Under the pieces are notes generated by a model. That model worked only from the letters and a program-made list of their open reading frames with translations, was not told the DNA's origin and did no database searches. Positions 46,112 to 60,558 of a stretch of DNA of 64,000 nt are shown piece by piece. Source of the stretch: Tamarix chinensis (lineage: Eukaryota; Streptophyta; Magnoliopsida; Caryophyllales; Tamaricaceae); assembly GCA_030549775.1 (NCBI GenBank), contig CM060181.1:53450218-53514217 (forward strand), read 5' to 3'. Position 1 is the first letter of the stretch. Each line of letters starts with the position of its first letter. The position numbers and the translations under genes are program-made.

Positions 46112-47639
46112 GATCCGTCCAGTTGGTTCAGCAATCAGCACTGTCGGTATTCTATGATGTATAAAGCGTTTAGTCCAGAAAACAGGATCTTTTTACGAGG
46201 ATTCTATCTAAAAGGGGGAAGGGATTCAGAATTGCTGAAGTTGCTGTTGACAGGTACAACTATCTCTAGGGGCTCCCATGTTTTGTGCTCGCCACGTCAG
46301 TTGCATAGGTAGGTTGATGATGAAGCAATTCAAGGGTTCTTCTCCCCTTGTATTGTCAGTAGTGTCACGAAGAGTTTAAGGGGTTAAGCCATCTACTTGT
46401 CATTAGTGTTACTGTGACAAATTTTACAGATTACACGAAATTTGTAATGACAAACCAATTATTATTATTTTTCCTGTAATAGCACTCCTGGGCTGAGCTC
46501 ATTTCCCATATATACTGAGTTTGGTCAGCTTCAACATTTTTCTGTACGCGTTTTGGAACTTGAAAGGAGCCCTGATTTTTCTGAGGTCATTGGTCGTTTC
46601 GCCTTGTGATTGATTAACTAGATTCAAGGATTGATTTTGAGCAGGGGGCGTAGGATTCTGATGCTGAGCTCGAGTCATTGCCTCGCAGTACAACCTTTTT
46701 TGTTCCATCTTTGTATAGTCAACCGCCTCTCTTGTTTATCTTACTTGTTTCCACCATCATCCTCCTCCTGCAGTACCATAACCATCAGAAGCAGAATAAT
46801 CGCCCGCCCATTTCAATACATATATATTGCCAAGGAGCCAAAGACCGTCCACCATTCTACTTATTTACGTGCCATCCATGATCCAACTTCGGGGAGGTTT
46901 TCGAACCGAGCGCTAGAGCTGACGGTGGACCACAAAATGTGAGAATAAGGCACTGATTGTCGTAATTGGTTGCTGTCTGTTGCGTGTAATTCGTTGTCAC
47001 TGACGAGTTGTTATATAAATATGTTATATTTATTTATTTTTTTATGTTTTTAGCTTTTCCTCCTTCCATGAGTTGTCTTTTTTCATTATCCATGAAGAAA
47101 AAAAGGCTCCGGATTCTATAGTTCACACTAAACAGCCTTTATTCCTCCTCTCTTATTTTATGAAAGTGGACAAGAAATAAACTGGTATAAAGTCATCGTT
47201 TTTATCCTCAACGAGGCAATGATATACTAATTGTTTGAAACAATTTACATAAGACAAGAAATATTTTTTATAAAACAATTAATAATATAGTTGAAGAACG
47301 AAATCCAGAAATGCTAGATTCAGGTCCCTCATCTACAAATAAAAGAAGCAGCCGTTAATTGTTTGAAACAAAAACCAACGCTGACTCTCTCTCTCAGTTC
47401 CATTACTTTGAAAAATTCAAATAATCAACAGGAACATACAACAAACAAGCCAACCAAAAATAAAAAAAAGGACTTAGAAGGTGACGAAGGAGTCGTCATT
47501 TATTTATAAACTCCTGTTTTTCTTGATCCCAAATACCTTGCATATACATATCTGTCTGTACATAGCAGTTCGCTTAAAAGTATTTCTTTTCTCCGAATTG
47601 AAGAAAGATCGAGGTAGCCACAGGAAGAAAGGAAGAAGA
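46112..47639. other. Intergenic region between PDK1 and EXO70A
   Basis: 1.5 kb. The first few hundred bases are the probable PDK1 3' UTR; the last 250 bp, including CTCTCTCTCAGTTCC at about 47383-47401, are the probable EXO70A promoter and 5' UTR. Short open frames at 46499-46942 show no domain. No RNA gene seen. Confidence 0.55.
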
Positions 47640-50600
47640 ATGGACGCACTGATAGAAAGATCAAATCTGATGAAAGAGTCGCTTCAAAGGAGTGAAACTA
47701 TCACCAATGACATTATCTCAACGTTGGGTTCATTCGACCACCGTCTCTCCGCCCTCAGTACCACCACCCAACCTATTCAGGTGACGGTCTCCTCCATCTT
47801 AGAATAGCACAGCAACAGTTGTCTGTGCATGTATGCTCTGTTTTAACGAACATGTCTGTTTGTATAGATGAGGATGCAATCGTTAAGGACGACTCATGAA
47901 AACATTGATAAAACGTTCAAGTTTGCTGGCATCCTCATGGCACAATTTCAACTTAGTCGCCAGGTAATTGATTTCAACAAAGCTAGCTACTGTACCCTCG
48001 TATCGAAATCATGCCTTGTAATTGGTTGGACTTTGTCAACGGTTGTCTTTGTCTTAACGATTTCTTCCATCATTGACAAAAAGAAAAAAGATTCATCCAC
48101 GAAGGCCGTAGTGACGGGCACTAATCCTGCATTAACAGCTTATATATTTGATTATTAATACGGCCATAGCTAGGGAATCTTAGACTTTCTAACATGTTGA
48201 CGATGTAACAGAAAGCAAAAAGAAAGATGTTGTCGAAGCTATGCTTACTCATTCATAAACATGTCTGTCCTCGATTCCAATCATAAATTCTACCCCTTTT
48301 TTCTCGTGCAAAAACCTCTCAATAGGTCGTCTCATTATTTAGATATCCCACGAAATTCATCTATAATGGTAATTTATTTAATTTATTCTCTTATTATTAT
48401 CTGCATGAATAGATTTATTAAATTGTTTTCATATTTTTATATTAAATTTGATTTTTGACTAAAATAATAGTTTTTAATAGTGATTTATCCATTATCCAAG
48501 AAACATTAAAAAAATCCTACTATGTAGAATTCCCCAAGAAACCTACGATAAAAACACTACTTGATATCCTATATCTGTCTGTTACTCTTTTAGGCACAGT
48601 TTGATAATTCATGTTATATATAGATATATGTATATATAATTTAATAATATATACCTCAAGTTATTTATTTTGCTATTTTTTGAGATATTTATAATCTAAT
48701 TATCTAAAACTTATTTAGAATGTATTATTAGTTTATAAGTAAGTCCCGCCAAATTTAATCAAATACCAAAAAAATATATTCTACTATTTATTTTTATTAC
48801 AAAAAATATCATTTATTATTTTAACCCAACCAATCCCCTATATCTAAAATTATCACTATACACCAATTTATTTTATTCGGATAAGTTACCAATTATTATT
48901 ATTAATTCAATCACTTTTATATACAAATAATTTATATCTACAAAACACTATTATATTATTACTTTAAATCATAGTCAAATCCTGTATTATTTTACCCAAA
49001 TAATACCAAAGTCCCTAAATAAATCCAGCAAAATTGGGCCACTAAATCAATGACTTCACACACACACACACATATCCTGAACATACCCTTCGTTAATGTT
49101 TGAAATAGTTTGAAAGTGAAAATTGATAAATATTTAGAAGTTTTTAAAACAACTTATTTTGAAGAAGGAAACGGTAAAATTGCCAAATTTATAGAAGATG
49201 GTTTTGAAATTAGGTCATTAGAAGGTGTTTGTTGGAGAGAAAACGATCCCTTCTCAATCTTTAAAACAGAAGGATGAGTTTTACTGTCGCTGTAGGTACT
49301 TTTTGAATGATTTGCTGTAGTGCTAGGATTGCTTCTAGGGATTTGGATAAAATGTCAATCCATTTTTCACACATCATTTTTCATATTGATGAGGCGATGT
49401 TTGAGAGGAGGCTTGTTGTTTGTTCTTAATGACAACCCAATATCATGATTTTATAGGTTTTTGTACGAGGAGATTTGGATTTTCCAATTGTTAGTTTGCC
49501 CTTTTTTCGGGGTGACATGGCTAGCTTTTGTTTTGAAGAAACTCTTTGGTTAGAAAAAAAGGAATATAGTTTGATTCACCTTTGATGAATTCAATATAAA
49601 AAATCAAAGATTGATAAAATGGTTTGCCATCTAGCAATTATTTGCTTTGAAACAATATTTTGAACCTTTTTTTTTTCTTTTTTGCGAGACATACTTAGCA
49701 AATTTGCAATCAATGTGCAATAGGAGTTTTTGATTAGGGAGATCAGACTGAAATTTTTGAATATAGAGAACAATGGAGAGAACCTCCCTTTTTATAGTAG
49801 AGTAGTTTTTTCTAGATATTGATCTAATGTGGTGAAGTAATCTGGACAATTTATTCACTCTTGCTATGAAGTTGTTTGAGTATACCTCTATCATCAATAA
49901 TTGAGGCATCTGTTTCAAATAGTTTTGGAAAGTTTAGGTTAGCCATGTAAAGACAAGGGATTTCTTAGACTCGAGTTTTGATAATCTCAGTGTGCTTAGG
50001 TGTCCATGAGACTAGGCTTTTCTTTAACTTATTGATCATATAGTGGTTTGGCTAAGCGGTTGATATTTGGGCAACTTAATTTTTTTTTTTGTTAAAAGAC
50101 TACTTGGATTCATTTTGAAAACAAAATCAAGGGATGTCACCACCACATTAAATGTGTGAGATGTGTGATTGATCATCTAACATATGCTTAATGCAAGACA
50201 ACAAAAAAATGAGGAAAGTAAACAAATGCACTAACAATCTAGCAATAGTAATAATAACGATTTTGTTAATATGATAGAAGGGAGAGATATAAAATCTAAA
50301 TACAGGTAGGGATGACAATTTTTCCCGCGGGTTCGGACCTCCGTCGGGGGTTCCCCATTCTGGGAGAAAATTTGGGGATCGGGTTCGGATTTAGAGATTC
50401 TTAATGGAGATTTTTTCGGAGACGGGGTGGGGACGGGTTTAGGGCCCCCATCCCTGAACCTACCTCGAATATTTTCTATATTATATATATATATATATAT
50501 ATAATATAATATAATATAAAAAAGGCTTGAGGATCATGGATGAGATCAGGTATAACGTTTGGGTTTCGGGGATCGGGTTGGGTTTCAAGGTCGGGGAATA

Positions 50601-50995
50601 AATCAGGGACGGAAAATAGATAGGAGATAAGGTTGGGTATAGGGATTTGATCCCACAGGGATCAGGTCAGGTTCGGGGATGGGGATGTGATCCCTGTCCC
50701 CAACCCGTCCTATTGCCATCTCTAAATATAGGGATCAAAGTAGAGATGCCAATAGGATGGGGACCCCCTCCCTATATCGAAACTTAATAAAAAAAATGAT
50801 CCCCAAATCTGGCCCGATCTCCAATTTTTTCTTATAGGAAAATCCCTAGACCCTATCCCCATAGGGATCAGATTCCCATACCCAATTGATTCCCCATCTC
50901 CAATTCATTCCCCGACTTTAAAATCTGACTCAATGTCCAAAATCCGACCACGTCCTTGATAGTCAATTGTATTTTTTTTTTGCAGTATACTTTTA

Positions 50996-51061
<66 letters not shown>

Positions 51062-54000
51062 CAAGTTCAAGGATGGGGACCCAAAATCCATCCTCGATCC
51101 ATTGCAAAAAAAATTTTCTATAAGAATCCTAGAACCCAATCCCCAAAATATTTAGTTGAATCCAAACCTAGATGAAAAATCCCCAATAGGGCCCTAAACC
51201 CCCGAGAGAATTGTCATCCCTAGATCAAAGCCAAGAGTTTATATAACCGAAAGCTAAAAAGCAAGGTAAAAGAGGCTAGCTACCTAATTATGCTAACTCT
51301 TAGCTATACCAAAAATAAAACTCCTAAACCCTAAGTAATGGTGAGCTACTAGCCCACATCATCATCCTCGGCATGCTTCAATTGAGAGTTATACCCCTAA
51401 AAACTATTCTCTATTCACTAGAATAAAAACTATATCATCACAATGACCACATAAGGTAGTATTAATACGATGATGTATTCTTACAACAAACTACCTAAAA
51501 CATAGCAAGATTCATGTTGTACATTTAGGTCATTCAACAACATAATGTAGAACATGCTTACACACATGTCATGGCATAATCATGGTGAAATAGAGGATAA
51601 CTCATACGACGCATGTAAGGCAAACAATATTATTTTCTTTTAATTATATGACCATACACTTTCATCCATTAAGATATTCTAGCAACTACACCCAATTCTT
51701 CACCATAAAAAAAATTTATGGCAACAACACACAGTTTGGATACTACATCCTCCATAAGAGGTCAAAATACATCAAGGGAGATTTCTCAGGGGATACAATA
51801 CCCACCACACTTTGATTGTATCTGCCACATGAGCTAACATAATTGAGATACTACACTCGCCTAATATATCAACATATGAAGCTTTAAGAGGCTTGTATAG
51901 GGATACTTCGTCCACCTAGACTAAACACCAATGTTATGTAAGCCTGTGGCATTATTTATCCCATGCCTTTTAATATGAAAATACCCCTACCGGTTCCAAC
52001 CTGATAAAGAAAAAAATAGGTACTGAGTGAAAATATAAATGCAAAGGTGAACCACTCGACTGACTCTCTATTATCTATCTCGGGATTTGGAGAAAAAAGA
52101 TCAACCAAAATCTTAAGCCCATTCTTAGCATATTATAGGTGATGTCACAATCACAACTTAATTCCATTATTAACAATTTTGTGTTTCTAAATGTTGAAAC
52201 CAAATACTAACCAAGGCATTCATGCCACAATATAATGCGTTTAGGAGATAGCACAAAACTCATCCAACCAAGGCTACCAAGCCACACCATATAATTAAAC
52301 ATTAAGGTTAAGTCAACCTACAAGATCAAACTCATGAAAATATCTCAAATCACCCTAGGGGACCAGTTGATTGGTATGAGACCCAAAATCAGAATAACTA
52401 AAATGAAACAAAGGGACCATTTGACAAGTGTGAGGGTGACTTGTTGACTTGCGTACCTGTTAACCATTTATCCTCTCTAGCGGACTATACCCAAGGCAAA
52501 AACAGGGATAAAAAATCAACTAATCAGTTGACTAGCTGACTAGCATAAGACAACTAGTGCCACTAGTAGAAAAAATAAACTAGTTAATTGTAGCAAAAAT
52601 AGAGAGAAAGACAAAAATATAGCTTAACAAGTCAATTAATGCTATTGGGAAAAAATATTGATAAGGCATATGATTTAGTACAAAATTATTTCTACTTAAC
52701 CCAATACATCCTAGTATGCTTCTATATAGTTTAAAGTCATATAAAACCATGCTTAAATCCTTGGATCACTTGGATTCAAGCTAGATAAACCGTACACAAC
52801 ATAACTCAAGCTAAATAATCTAATACATCTTTAAGGCCAAAATTGCTGAAACTTGCCCATTTTTTCCAAATAATAATAATAAATCCTACCATCATGCCTC
52901 ATAGTATAGGATTAACATAACATATACATATCATAAAATACATAAAGATCATGCTAACCACAACATACAACTCAAGCACTTAATCATACTAAAGATAATA
53001 TTACCTTACCTTAAGCAAATAACCCTCTGGCAAAGTCAACTACTTATAATGTGATGGCTTATCTAAGAAGAAGAAGATGATGAAGAAGAAAGTGAGGGAA
53101 AATTCTCAACCTCCTCCTAAAGAAAATCTTCAAAATTTCTCTACAATTCAATTTATCTTTGTTTAATGAAAATAATAAATAATTAAATCAAAGCTAGGAG
53201 AAAAAAGAGAGACTCGACTAAGGAAATAGAGGGAGATGAATGAGGCAAAGTCTAAGTTTTTTGCAAAGAAAGAAAAGGAAGAAGATGAATAAGGTTCAAT
53301 GATTAGCAAAATAATCTAAAGGAAAATAAAGAAAAGGAAATAAAACAAGTGTGGGAGAAGGGATGAAATAGAAATGAGACTCTCCAAAGGTCCCCATGGT
53401 TGAACAAATAAAAGGAAAGGAGAGAGAGGGAGTTAACTTATGTAAGAGAATAGTGAAATATTATCAGAACAAGCAAATGAGAGATATGGTACAAGGTAGG
53501 GCACAGTTAGGTAAGAGAGAGCAAGAACAATAATGAGGGTTGTTGTATGCAAGTCTAAAATTTGGAGGAGAGATGAATGTGATAGGGAGATAAGGTAGAT
53601 AATAAAGATACCTCAAAAAGTTTTTTTTTGGATAATTTTTAGTTAAATAAAATTATAGAATAATCTTAATAATGTAAGAATATTTCTAAAGCATCAAAAT
53701 AGGCTCATTAACATAAAAAGATATTAATTAGAATTTTTTTTATTAATATTGGAAAAATAATAGAAGAAAATATAGAAAAGAATTCATTGTTGCAACATGA
53801 CCAATCAACTGGTATGGAAGGACTAATTCTAGAATAAAAATGAAAGTTTTTAAACAAAAAAGTTAATTGGTTTTGGGCATGACCAATTGACTAGTACCCC
53901 TAATATTCATATTTTTACCCTAATTCCAAGTGTTTTTCAAAAACAAAAACAATTTCCTTTTATATCAAACTAATTTCAAATAAATTTGAAAGATCTTATG

Positions 54001-57000
54001 ATGGGATATTACATACATATGTGTATACATGTGTGTGTGTATGTAATTATATTGATATGAATAATATTAATCATAATTAACAATAATTAACATTAATATT
54101 ATTCATTAGCATAATATTTATAATTACTCATTATTACCAATAATATTTTATTATTCATATTAGTAATTCACTATATTATTATTATTAAGATAATTCTAAT
54201 AAGTATAGTAATATTTAATAATAATTATTAATAAAATTTTAATCACTAATAATATGTTGAATATTTATTTTAAATAACAATTAATAATGATAAAATTTAT
54301 ATTAATAAGAAAAATATTAAGCATTAATATTTTATTACCAATGTTAATGAATATTAATAATAATTCATTATTATCATTACTATAGTACTAAAAATTTATA
54401 GCAATTGAAAATAATTGATTATAAAATTAACTATTATAATAAGCATGAATGATCAAATTTGGTGATTATTGAAATGATAAAAATGTAAAAAGTATAATAT
54501 TGATCATAATTATCAATAAATAATCAATACGAAAGATATAAATCATTATTAGTAACAATTAATAAAAAATATTGTATCACTAATAATAATTGATATTTTT
54601 TTAGTAAAATAACACTAATTTGAATACTAATCACTATTAATACAAAAATAAAAATATACTTGAATTGCTAATTTTTAATAATAATTAATAATATTTGTGA
54701 TTATTATCAATGAATAATAGATAAAATTAATATTAATTAATAGAAATATTTTTTTATTATAATGAATAATAATAATAATTTATACTGTTATTAATAAAAC
54801 ATAATTAGAAAAATCATTCATAATAAAATAATTAACTGTTATTAATATATAGTATTAATTATTGATATTATTAATTTCTTAATAATTTGCCTAATTTTAT
54901 CAGTGTTGAGTTGATTCTATGTACCATAATTTTATTTATTAGATTTATTAAATTATAAAAATAAGTTGAGGCGAAAGTAGCATTAATTCTTCAAAAAATT
55001 GTCATACTTTTTTGTTGTTCTCTACAACCAGTCCGAAATTCTAGCAGCTAACCGCACAGTAACGTTGTAGTGACGATTGTTCTTTCTTTTACAATTTTTT
55101 TTTTATTTTCATTTTTTTATTTTATAATTCTTTCACAAAATTTACGTCATATAAAGATCTAAATAAATTATAATAGTTTGGTCGCAATCGTTAAATTTAT
55201 AATGGTAGCATTGTGTCACAATATTTTAATTATTTCGCATTAATAGTTATATTTACGTAAAATTTTGATAATATTAGATGGTTGTACAAAGGTGTAAATG
55301 CCTTGGTTATAATTATAGTTATAACATTAATATTAACATGAGCGGCGCCCATAAGCCCAGCATGAGTGGGCGTCTTCGTTGGTTCAAGTCAGAGATGAAA
55401 TTCGGAAGTCTAGAGACGGAATCTAGAGCGACAAGCGATTAGCTAGGGGACAAAGAGATGAAGAGAACAACAATCCAAAATTCCAACTCGAATAAGTTAC
55501 TCTGTGATTAAATTTCTAGATTGCCAACTAAAATGAAGAATTCTGAAATTATGTGGAGGGTGGTTTGTAGGCAGAGGCGAAGATATTGAAAGGGCCACAT
55601 GAAGACCTGGAGAGTTATTTGGAAGCAATTGATCAGCTGAAAAACAACGTCAAGTTCTTCGGAAAATACAAGCAATTCAGAAACGCTGATGCAGTAATCA
55701 ATCATTCCAATAATCTGCTTACAAAGTCTGTTTCAAAGCTTGAGGATGAGTTCAAACAGCTTTTGTTCACTTACAGGTAATAATGTCAAAATACCCCTAT
55801 GATCAGTGTTTGGAACTAATTTATGTACTGATGTGAGCTTAGCTGCTTTTAATTGTTTGAGAGTATGCGGCATTGATGATACTCGAGAAAATTTTTACGA
55901 ATGCCGGTTCTTTGTTTCTTTTACTGTAGGTGGCGAAAAAATACCCTTGAATTTTAGGCGTGTTTGTTGGAAAAAATATTGACATGGAATTAAATCTGAA
56001 AGTTGGTGTTAGAATAGTAGAGAAAAAAATTGAAACGAATGATTTTGTGTCGTGATACAATGGAAAACACCATCCACTCCCCAAAGTTATAACAAGGTTG
56101 AAGAAATAGAAAGCTGCGGAAAAAGATGCCCAGGAATGTAGGAAGATTCACGTGAAGGATGTATGGAAGACTGTGGGTTTTCATTGTATGTAAAGTCGAA
56201 CCAACAAGGAAAATAAATAGATCAGTGTGAAGGGAAATGTTATCCATCATCAATCAATAATAAATGGAAAAGACGTAACGGCTGTCCATAATGAATAAGA
56301 TAGATGTAAGTGGTGTTCTTAGTGAATAATTAATGAAGAAAATGTAATTGTGTAGAAAAGGATTTCCAAAAAAAGAGATTGGATCGGATCAAATTAGTTA
56401 AACCCAAATCTGAATAATACGGGACTTTGTTTCTTGAAGCCACCCAACAATTTTCTACTAACGATAAGAAACAAAAGAATGAACATAAGGAATATTGTGG
56501 AAGAAAAAAAGCTTCATCAGTAGACGTCAATATCAACATAGTCTAATTAATGAATTTCTCTTGAACTACCTAGACTTTGGCTATTCTTGTAACGTATATT
56601 ACATTTCTAAATTCTATAATGTCTCCGTGATAAAAATAAATATGTACTTTTAATTGGTGCTACACACACCTTGAGTGTTCTAGAGAGACAACTTAGCTCT
56701 CTCGTGGAAAACGACTCACTTTTACACCCAAGTTAGTGAGTCTATAAAGTGCATTTCATTAGCACCACCACATTAAGAGCATAAACTCAACCTCAAATAA
56801 TATGAGCTTAATATAATTTAATATTAAGTACATCTCAAAAGCACCACCTATATTGGTTATAGATTTAATATGAGCTTAAAGCTCAAATCCACAGACAAAA
56901 AATAAAAATCCATAAGTGCATCTTGAAAGCACCACCAGTGCTGGTTATAAATTCTATATTACCATAAAGCTCAAATCTGCACTACACAAAAGAATCCATC

Positions 57001-60000
57001 AATTACATTAAAAAACACCTCCAAAATTGGCTATGGATTCATAAGAGCATGTAGCTGAAGATCACATATCATAGGGATGAAAATTTAGTACAAACGAGTA
57101 ACATTATGGCTTTGTTTGACCCTAGATTGTTATCCACCATACTTTTCTCTATTATGGCTTTGTTTGACCCTAGATAGATATAACATAATTAAAAAACTGT
57201 TTGTAATAAAATAATTAACTGTTGCTAATATATATTATTAATTATTGATATCATTAATTTCTTAATAATTTGATCTTCCCCATATATAAATAACTTGGTG
57301 ATTTTAATGGTTGTTTGCAAATCACAATTAATATGGAGAAACTAAACTAAAAATTTTCCCCTCTACAATGGAACCTATGCCAATGTATTCCTCAACCATT
57401 ACTCTTATTAACTTGTCAACTCAAGAGCACAAAATTCACATTCTATAGTGGACCGCACTATGCATGTCATGATATAACACCTCCACCTAATGTGAAAAGA
57501 TAGCCACTAGTAGAGATAGATTCATCATATGAATAACTGTGTTTGCATCACAAAATCCTTCTAAAATAGCAGAAACTATATTAAAATGCATACGCCAATC
57601 AATTATACATTTAAGATACCTAAGCAAACGATGAAGAGCATTTCAGTGTTCATTGGGATTGTGAGTGTAAGAAGTCAATCAACCCACAATGTAGGTTATG
57701 TCAGGCCTAATATAACTCTTAAGAAACATAGCATTTTCAATGGGTTGGGAAGGGAAGGATGAGCATTCTATCTAGGGTCAAACGGTGAATGTGTTTAGTT
57801 ATCCTTAGGCTTCATTCTTTAAACAGTGAATCTGAACATTGTGTCAGGGTCATTGTACTTTCATCTATCTATCTATCTATCTATCTACATATAAGTGTGT
57901 GCATGTGTTTAGTTATCCTTAGGCTTCATTCTTTCACCGTATGCACATATGCAACAAAAAGTACAAGCATCAACCATTTGCCAAAGATCAATGTAAGCTA
58001 GGTTAATTTTACTCAGCTATCTACCATTACATACCAAGTAAAACATTGGCTGACATGTATTAGAAATTTATGATGCTGATACAATACTTGAGTGATACAT
58101 AAATTGATAGACCCTTGATGAGGCGCATCTATGTGAGGAGGAATAAGGGGGAAATGGGATTGGGATATGGTACATGGGAAGAATTACGCTAGTTGAAGGA
58201 AAGAAGTGCCGATTCACCTATTGTTAGTTGTTAGAATCTATTATGGGAATTTTCTTATTTCTTATTTTTTCTTTTCTTTCTATTATGAGTTCGTTAGGGA
58301 GTATTGCTTATATATGTGGATCGGGGGATAGAGGGATGGTATTGGGTAATAGAGTTTTGGGAGTTTTCAGGTCCTAATATAGACCAGATTATTATTGTTT
58401 TCTCGAATATGATTGTTGAGTTCCATTTCTGTCATTTCTATTATCTCTGTGCCTATCAATATGGTATCAGAGCATCTTTGATCCTAAGGAACCATGGCTT
58501 TGAGTAAGATAGAATTGCCAGAGAGAAGATTGACTCCAATGCAAGAGGAACGAGAGAGTGAAAGGAGGGAGACCAAGAGTGAGACTATGAAGATGGGAGA
58601 GAGGATCAACAAAATTGAAAAATGGGCGGGAGAAATAGCTAGGAAATTAGATCATTACCTCAAGAGTGGGGGTTTTAGTTCATCTATCTGAGATGGAGGG
58701 AGGCATTATCTCCTGGGAAGAAGGTTCCTCATAAAGACGAATCAACGAAGCCTCAAATACCTTCTAGAACAATGGGTGATAACGGATGGGCAGCAAAAAT
58801 GGGTGGCTAAACTTTGGGGTTATCAGTTTGATATTGTATATCCGGTTGGAAATACCAACAAGGCAATAGATGCCCTATCTAGGGTGGAGGGCAGCAATTC
58901 GGTTTTAGCATTGTAGTAGGAGGGAGGATGACTTAGGAGGAGTCGCCCACAGAGATTGACAAAGATTCTTAATTAGGACAAATGGAAACTAATGTTGTCT
59001 TCAGAGGGGAAGGAGGGGTACCACTTGCATTGGGGGGACCTATTTTTTAAAGGCCGTGTGGTACTATCAGCAAGGTCCAAGTATATTCCTCGAATACTAT
59101 CAAAGTTTCATGGTGGAAAGATTTGGGGGGGGCACTCGAGAGTACTTAAAGACATACCAATGCATTGCTAGGGAGGTTTATTAGCCAGGAATGAGGAAGC
59201 AAATCCAGTGATATGCACTGGAATGTGCAGTTTGCCAATAGAATAAGGCAACCACGCTAGCACCAGCAGGACTTTTACAACCTCTTCCTGTCTAGAAGCA
59301 AGTGTGGGAAGGCATTAAAATGGATTTCGTGGAAGGGTTACCCACGTCTGAAGGGTATACTTGCTTGTTGGTAGTGGTGAATCGATTGAGCAAATATGCT
59401 CATTTTATCTCGTTAAAGCATCCGTTTACAGTCCACACCATTGCTGTCATATTTGTGAGGGTAGTTTGCCTCCATGGATGCCCCGTTCTATAGTTTTTGA
59501 CCGAGTCAAGGCTTTTCTTACCAACTTTGGGCCAGAGATGTTCAAGCTATAGGGAACCGCCTTGAAGAGGATTTTGGCTTACCATCCTCAAATGGATGGC
59601 TAGTCAGAAGTGGTAAACCGAACCCTGGAGACTTATCTCAAGGGCTTTGTAGGGGTGAAACCCAGACAATGGGTGCGTTGGGTACCCTAGGTAGAGTATT
59701 GGTATTATACTTCTTATGACATCACTATCCATCTCATTCCATTCATGGCTTTGTACAGAAGGGAACCACCACCCTTACTCAAGTATGAGTGGGGGATAGG
59801 TTCTATGGCTGAAGTGGACAAGGAACTCAGAGCAAGGGATATGATTTTGGATAAACTTAAACTGCGCTTAGAATGATCACAGCAACGTATGATGGCTTTG
59901 GCTGACAAGAAAAGGCAAGATGTGGAGTATCAAGTAGGGGAATGGGTATATGTGGAGTTGAGGCCCTATAGGCAGAATTCTCTGGCCAAGCGTGGTAATG

Positions 60001-60512
60001 AAAAGCTCTCACCTTGCTAATTTGGATCTTATCAGGTGATTTCCTGGGTAGAAAAGGTGGCGTATTGTTTGGCCCTGCCAGCCACTACTTCCATCCATCC
60101 TGTCCTCCATGTTTCTGTGCTGAAATGAGTGGTAGGAGCTGGGCATCAACCCCAGCCACTCCCTGAGATACTGACTGATAAACTGGAATGGAAGGCACAA
60201 CCAGATGCTGTACAAGGGCTGCGTTACAATTCCAAGGGGGAGCTAGAGGTTCTAATTCAGTGGCAGAGGCTCCCAAGCTTTGAATCATCTTGGGAAGAAT
60301 TTGAGACCACGAACGAGCAGTTCCATGTCTTCCACCTTGAGGACAAGGTGAAAATTTGGGAGGGAAGTATTGATATACCCATGATAAGGCACACCTGAAT
60401 TAGGGGGGGGGAATGAGTAAGGGAAATGGGATCAGGATATGGCACATGGGGAGAATTATGCCAGAGGAAAGAAGTGCTGAGTCACCTATTGTTGGCTAGC
60501 ATCTATTATGCT

Positions 60513-60558
<46 letters not shown>

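Noticed and set aside
47481..47639. Upstream in-frame extension of EXO70A
   Set aside because: Homologues start at the MDALIERSN position; the upstream residues look like translated 5' UTR.
47868..48158. 96-residue frame with a hydrophobic stretch, resembling a small membrane protein
   Set aside because: The first 32 codons are EXO70A exon 2; the rest is read-through of intron 2 past a good GTAATT donor.
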